Shown here one piece after another: positions 60,430 through 64,000 of a DNA stretch of 64,000 nucleotides. Under the pieces are notes generated by a model. That model was not told the DNA's origin, searched no databases, and was given only the letters and a program-made list of their open reading frames with translations. The stretch spans positions 1 through 64,000 of the forward strand of contig JHWZ01000008.1 in NCBI GenBank assembly GCA_000687695.1, read 5' to 3'. Origin of the DNA: Lachnospiraceae bacterium P6B14 (GTDB lineage: Bacteria > Bacillota > Clostridia > Lachnospirales > Lachnospiraceae). The translations under genes were made by a program, and so were the position numbers. How positions within the stretch are numbered: position 1 is the stretch's first letter; every line of letters starts with the position of its first letter.

Positions 60430-60498
60430 CTACCAATCGATTCGCACGTGAGGAGACTTGAGCGCTGCTCCCGTCTCCGAGCGAAGAATCGATGGTAG
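60430..60498 (+). other. Nested intergenic hairpin
   Basis: CTACCAATCGATTC (60430-60443) pairs with GAATCGATGGTAG (60486-60498) with one bulge; GGAGAC (60452-60457) pairs with GTCTCC (60473-60478) inside, and GAGC/GCTC at the tip. It shares GAGGAG...CCGAGCGA at the inner junctions with the hairpin at 3081-3161. A TATAAT follows at 60504 without a good -35. Confidence 0.65.
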
Positions 60499-60528
60499 GA
60501 CGACTATAATGCTACAAGGAAACTACTC

Positions 60529-62232
60529 ATGAAGAAGTTACTAAAGACTGTCATAATTACCGTCATTATCCTGGGAGCACTGACGGCAGGCGGGATATTT
60601 TTGCTGACAAAATCCGACGACGAGGTCGGTGAGTTCGGTACCAGACGCCACCTTCAGCAGAGCGACCAGGAGGACGAGCATGCTTTCCGCTACGACACGG
60701 AGCAGCTTGCCACCCCACTGGTAAGAGAGGGTGAGGGAAAAAATGTCCTGAACTTTGATGATTATAACGTCTTTTCCGTAGGGCACTCAAAGGCCTGCAG
60801 AGACCGACTCGACAGACTGATCCGCAGAAGCAGTCCGGATTTCGAAAATCCCATCATCGCGTACAATCCCTTTGGTACGATGGAGAATTCTTACTATTTT
60901 TACTTTAAGACCCAGTCCAAATATATGGTGAAGTATACAGTGACCGTCGCTGACGAAAAAGTACCCGATCGTATACGCTATGTGAATAATGGCCAGGTAA
61001 AGAACGTGAGCACGGAGCATGAGTTCGTGGTTGGAGGTCTGATCCCCGGGATGACGAACTATATCATTCTTGAGCTTCTCGATGAGAACGGTGGGCACAG
61101 GGATGAGATCATCTACAAGGCCGATGTGCCTGAGGCTTCGCTCCCCCACAAGGTTTCGTATGAGCGCGGGAAGAGTGATTTCCGCCTCCAGAACGGTATG
61201 TTTTTCATGCTTCCGAAGGATGATAAAAGGATATACACCTACGATAATAACGGATATATCAGAGGTATCATCAATACTGAATCCGGACATGGCAGGAGAG
61301 TCTTTACCACCGATTCAAATCTGGTTTACCAGACCGCAGGGACTCATGTTGCCAAGATAAACAGGATAGGGCAGATCGAGGGCATGGCCCTGTTTACGGG
61401 TATAACCGAGATTCTTGATTTTTCATACGACGGATATGATAATGTATACGCGCTGGTCAAGGATAAAAAGCAGTACAAGATCGTTTGCACGTCAACGGCG
61501 GGCGGACGAACAAAGGACGTGTTTATTTTTCCGAAGGGAATAAAGGTCACATCGATAGTCAGCGTGACAGGAAGTAAGCTCTACGCGTCGACGTCGTCGC
61601 CAATGGGCATCATGAGGATAGACGGACTGATGAGTGCGGATCCCAGGGTGGGGCTTGTGTTCGGTATCACGTCTGACTGGGTGACTACCCCGTACAAGAA
61701 AAAAATAGTCGACCCGACAGTGCCAAAGAAAAAGAAAAAAAGTGAGGACGATAAAGACAAAAAGAAAAATGACAAGGACGAGTCAGAAGATAGTGAGGAT
61801 GCAGAAGATGCTGAGGAAACAGAAACGGCTTCCGGTGAGGCTGTGCTCGTTGCTCCCGAGGAGAAAAAGGATCCGCCTTTGGTCGGCTGGGATATGAAGG
61901 ACAGCGTGCTGTCTTTGGTTGCTGATGAGTCCGCGGGAAAGACCGACGTGCTCACGTTCTGCGTAGAGAAGGGTAGGCTCATCCATGCGGTGAAGCTTCA
62001 GATAGACGGAAAGAAAAAAGAGGCAAAGCTGCTCCTCGACAAGGAGACCGAGTTCGACGGACAGGTTTTCATGCAATGGTATGATCACGGGTATTCGATC
62101 ATTGCCAACGGGACCAGAGGTACTTATGAGGAGAGAGATGCCGATTTCAGAGTGACCAGGACATTTGATTTCGGCAGGGAGTACGACGGTCTGTGGAAGT
62201 ATTCCCTAGAGGGCATGTGCTTCTTCGGCTGA
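60529..62232 (+). CDS. Arylsulfotransferase-like exported protein
   Basis: 567 residues. One N-terminal membrane helix (about 5-25) then an extracytoplasmic chain. The part from ~105 to ~215 resembles the N-terminal beta-sandwich of arylsulfate sulfotransferases (NPFGTMENSYYFYFKT, VTVADE, STEHEFVVGGLIPGMTNYIILELLDENGG), and the rest looks like propeller blades (YTYDNNGYIRGI, VAKINRIGQIEG). A Lys/Asp/Glu-rich low-complexity run (~405-445) interrupts the later part. The catalytic His residues of that family cannot be confirmed by eye, so sulfotransfer is unproven. Weak AAGGAA site before ATG. Confidence 0.55.
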   Translation: MKKLLKTVIITVIILGALTAGGIFLLTKSDDEVGEFGTRRHLQQSDQEDEHAFRYDTEQLATPLVREGEGKNVLNFDDYNVFSVGHSKACRDRLDRLIRRSSPDFENPIIAYNPFGTMENSYYFYFKTQSKYMVKYTVTVADEKVPDRIRYVNNGQVKNVSTEHEFVVGGLIPGMTNYIILELLDENGGHRDEIIYKADVPEASLPHKVSYERGKSDFRLQNGMFFMLPKDDKRIYTYDNNGYIRGIINTESGHGRRVFTTDSNLVYQTAGTHVAKINRIGQIEGMALFTGITEILDFSYDGYDNVYALVKDKKQYKIVCTSTAGGRTKDVFIFPKGIKVTSIVSVTGSKLYASTSSPMGIMRIDGLMSADPRVGLVFGITSDWVTTPYKKKIVDPTVPKKKKKSEDDKDKKKNDKDESEDSEDAEDAEETETASGEAVLVAPEEKKDPPLVGWDMKDSVLSLVADESAGKTDVLTFCVEKGRLIHAVKLQIDGKKKEAKLLLDKETEFDGQVFMQWYDHGYSIIANGTRGTYEERDADFRVTRTFDFGREYDGLWKYSLEGMCFFG

Positions 62233-62338
62233 TGTGAGCATTGATCAGGATATACATGCTGCCTGATATAAATGGCGTCTTGGTCATTTTTACGAGATGA
62301 GGCAGGAAAATTATTTATTATTTGGAGAGATTTACATC

Positions 62339-62367
62339 TTGTCACGGACGAGGTGTTAATGTATAAT
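62339..62367 (+). promoter_or_regulatory. Promoter of the transaldolase-transketolase operon
   Basis: TTGTCA (62339-62344), 17 bp, TATAAT (62362-62367), 46 bp before ATG 62413. The 100 bp before it hold only a weak ATCAGG/CCTGAT hairpin. Confidence 0.8.
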
Positions 62368-62412
62368 GGGTGGCAGTTGATTTTTATTATTATCGTGATA
62401 GGAGGTTTTACC

Positions 62413-63072
62413 ATGAAATTATTTGTTGATACCGCAAAAATCGAGGATATCAAGAAGGCAGAGGAGATGGGCGTGATCTGTGGAGTGACTACCAATCCTT
62501 CACTTATCGCCAAGGAAGGTGGCAGAAGCCAGGAGGATGTTCTCAAGGAGATCGCATCTATAGTTGACGGACCGATCAGTGGTGAGGTCAAGGCAACTAC
62601 AGTTGACGCAGAGGGAATGATCGCAGAGGGTCGAGAGATCGCTAAGCTTCATCCGAATATGGTCGTAAAGATCCCTATGACAATCGAGGGACTTAAGGCT
62701 GTAAAGGTTCTTGCTTCTGAGGGTATCAAGTGTAACGTTACACTTATCTTTTCAGCAAACCAGGCACTGCTCGCTGCTAAGGCAGGTGCTGCTTACGTAT
62801 CACCGTTTATGGGACGTCTTGATGACATCTCTACACCGGGTATCGACCTGATCGAGCAGATCGCAGCTATTTTTGCAAACTATCCTGACATCGAGACAGA
62901 GATCATCGCAGCCAGCATCAGAAATCCGATCCACGTTACTGATTGCGCACTGGCAGGCGCTGATATCGCTACAGTACCGTATGGCGTTATCGAGCAGATG
63001 ACCAAGCATCCGTTGACTGACAAGGGTATTGAGAACTTCCAGAAGGATTACATCGCTGTCTTCGGCAAGTGA
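62413..63072 (+). CDS. Transaldolase-like aldolase (TalC/MipB type)
   Basis: 219-residue small transaldolase/fructose-6-phosphate aldolase. [36 protein letters not shown] is the family opening, and the Schiff-base Lys lies in VVKIPMT (near residue 86). The length separates it from the ~320-residue classical transaldolase; both exchange C3 units in the pentose-phosphate pathway. AGGAGG precedes ATG 62413 by 8 nt. Transketolase subunits follow at once, making a non-oxidative pentose-phosphate operon. Confidence 0.93.
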   Translation: MKLFVDTAKIEDIKKAEEMGVICGVTTNPSLIAKEGGRSQEDVLKEIASIVDGPISGEVKATTVDAEGMIAEGREIAKLHPNMVVKIPMTIEGLKAVKVLASEGIKCNVTLIFSANQALLAAKAGAAYVSPFMGRLDDISTPGIDLIEQIAAIFANYPDIETEIIAASIRNPIHVTDCALAGADIATVPYGVIEQMTKHPLTDKGIENFQKDYIAVFGK

Positions 63073-63108
63073 TGACTTAAGCCCTTAGTATACAGGAGGA
63101 AATAATCA

Positions 63109-63936
63109 ATGGACATTAAAGAGCTTCAGAAAAAAGCCGTCGAAGTCCGCAAGGGCGTTATCGTCGGTACACATGCAGCCAAGTCCGGCCATCCGGGCGG
63201 ATCACTTTCGGCTGCTGATATTTACACATATCTTTTCTTTGAGGAGTTGAATATCGATCCGGCTAAACCGGATGATCCGGATCGTGACCGCTTCGTACTC
63301 AGTAAAGGTCATACGGCACCGGGCTACTACTCGGTTCTTGCAAACCGCGGATTTTTCCCTGTAAAGGATCTCGAGACTTTGCGTCATACAGGTTCATATC
63401 TGCAGGGACATCCTGATATGAAGCACATCCCGGGCGTAGACATGTCATCGGGATCACTCGGACAGGGTATCTCGGCAGCGGTTGGTATGGCTCTATCAGC
63501 GAAGCTTTCAAACAAGAGCTATCGCGTTTATACACTTCTCGGAGACGGAGAGATCCAGGAGGGACAGGTTTGGGAGGCAGCCATGTTTGCCGGCTCCAGA
63601 GAGCTTGATAACCTCACCGTGATCGTTGACAACAACGGTCTCCAGATCGATGGACCGATCGATGAGGTAAACTCACCGTATCCGATCGATGAGAAGTTCA
63701 AGGCGTTCGGATTCCATGTGATCAATATCGACGGTAATGATTTTAATGATATCAAAAAAGCTTTCGACGAGGCTCGCGCTACAAAGGGTAAGCCGACGGC
63801 GATCATCGCAAAGACAGTCAAAGGTAAAGGCGTTTCATTCATGGAGAACCAGGTAGGCTGGCATGGCAAGGCTCCGAACGATGAGGAGTTCGAGCAGGCT
63901 ATGGCTGAGCTTGATAAGATAGGAGGTGCAATCTAA
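63109..63936 (+). CDS. tktN: Transketolase, N-terminal subunit
   Basis: TPP- and Mg-binding half of a split transketolase. Seen: GHPGGSLSAADIY, DRFVLSKGHTAPGYYSVLANRG, SSGSLGQGISAAVGMAL and the TPP motif GDGEIQEGQVWEA...DNNGLQIDG. 275 residues ends where the pyrophosphate domain ends. Stop and next start overlap in TAATG, fitting tight co-translation with the C-terminal subunit. AGGAGG lies upstream. Confidence 0.95.
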   Translation: MDIKELQKKAVEVRKGVIVGTHAAKSGHPGGSLSAADIYTYLFFEELNIDPAKPDDPDRDRFVLSKGHTAPGYYSVLANRGFFPVKDLETLRHTGSYLQGHPDMKHIPGVDMSSGSLGQGISAAVGMALSAKLSNKSYRVYTLLGDGEIQEGQVWEAAMFAGSRELDNLTVIVDNNGLQIDGPIDEVNSPYPIDEKFKAFGFHVINIDGNDFNDIKKAFDEARATKGKPTAIIAKTVKGKGVSFMENQVGWHGKAPNDEEFEQAMAELDKIGGAI

Positions 63937-64000
63937 TGGCTGATAAGATCGCTACAAGAGACAGCTACGGTAATGCACTGGTTGAGCTCGGAAAGGCACA
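63936..64000 (+). CDS. tktC: Transketolase, C-terminal subunit (partial)
   Basis: Starts in the TAATG overlap and runs off the window after 21 codons (MADKIATRDSYGNALVELGK...), the usual beginning of the pyrimidine-binding half of split transketolases, which completes the TPP site across the dimer. GGAGG (63922-63926) lies 9 nt upstream inside the previous gene. Confidence 0.88.
   Translation, partial: MADKIATRDSYGNALVELGKA

Noticed and set aside
1-64000. tRNA, rRNA, integrase, transposase, CRISPR array or replication origin
   Set aside because: Read for cloverleaf, terminal repeats, DDE or recombinase motifs and regular repeats; none found. Absence is by eye, not by a scanner.

Overview
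The window looks like a chromosomal segment of an anaerobic, Gram-positive, carbohydrate-fermenting member of the Bacillota, most likely Clostridia of the Lachnospiraceae type (Butyrivibrio-like). Supporting traits are strong AGGAGG ribosome sites, clear TTGACA/TATAAT promoters with 17-bp spacers, a class B sortase, a flavodiiron protein, a transketolase split into two genes, a FabV/Ter-type enoyl reductase, a CBM2-like/GH5 cellulase lipoprotein and a heterodimeric ABC exporter. The species assignment is inference from gene content; no rRNA or tRNA gene is visible. No phage, IS element, integrase or CRISPR array was seen, so this is mostly core-type sequence with some accessory patches.

Layout. 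0-4.3 kb: a GT2 glycosyltransferase, a cellulase lipoprotein and an AROM-like 3-dehydroquinate synthase. 4.3-9 kb: a PH-domain protein, LemA, a DUF2207 membrane protein and a Y-family polymerase. 9-14 kb: an AMP-forming ligase, an orphan CsoR-like promoter/operator, a Fic-fold protein that has lost its catalytic His, and a divergently read metallo-beta-lactamase-fold hydrolase. 14-20.5 kb: a 2163-residue cell-surface protein. 20.6-28.6 kb: FabV, aspartokinase, a small unknown, two tandem COG0523 (G3E) GTPases, NADP-isocitrate dehydrogenase, a GNAT protein and sortase B. 28.6-31.7 kb: an Rrf2 regulator with an IscR-like Cys triad, then metY and cysK. 31.8-38.2 kb: a GH27-like protein with altered catalytic residues, a flavodiiron protein, an ABC ATPase with its FtsX-like permease, and a convergent glucosaminidase. 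38.4-46.5 kb: TrkA, TrkH, a TetM-like GTPase fused to a Rae1/YacP-type NYN nuclease, and glycogen phosphorylase. 46.5-55.1 kb: an apparently TetR-controlled operon of an MMPL transporter, a secreted coiled-coil protein, the TetR regulator and two ABC half-transporters. 55-64 kb: a DUF187 lipoprotein, RlmH, a lone AAA ATPase, a beta-CASP RNase-like protein, an arylsulfotransferase-like secreted protein, a transaldolase-like aldolase and the two transketolase subunits, the second cut by the window end.

The most interesting material is of two kinds. First, unusual proteins: the ribosomal GTPase-nuclease fusion, a G3E GTPase fused to a YcgQ-like domain, and two apparent pseudoenzymes (Fic and GH27-like). 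Second, many intergenic spacers hold long, well-paired hairpins. Two of them are 59-nt copies of one element 15.7 kb apart with a compensatory base pair, one is about 150 nt long, and one leader carries four consecutive perfect stem-loops. All function calls come from reading motifs by eye; no database search was possible.
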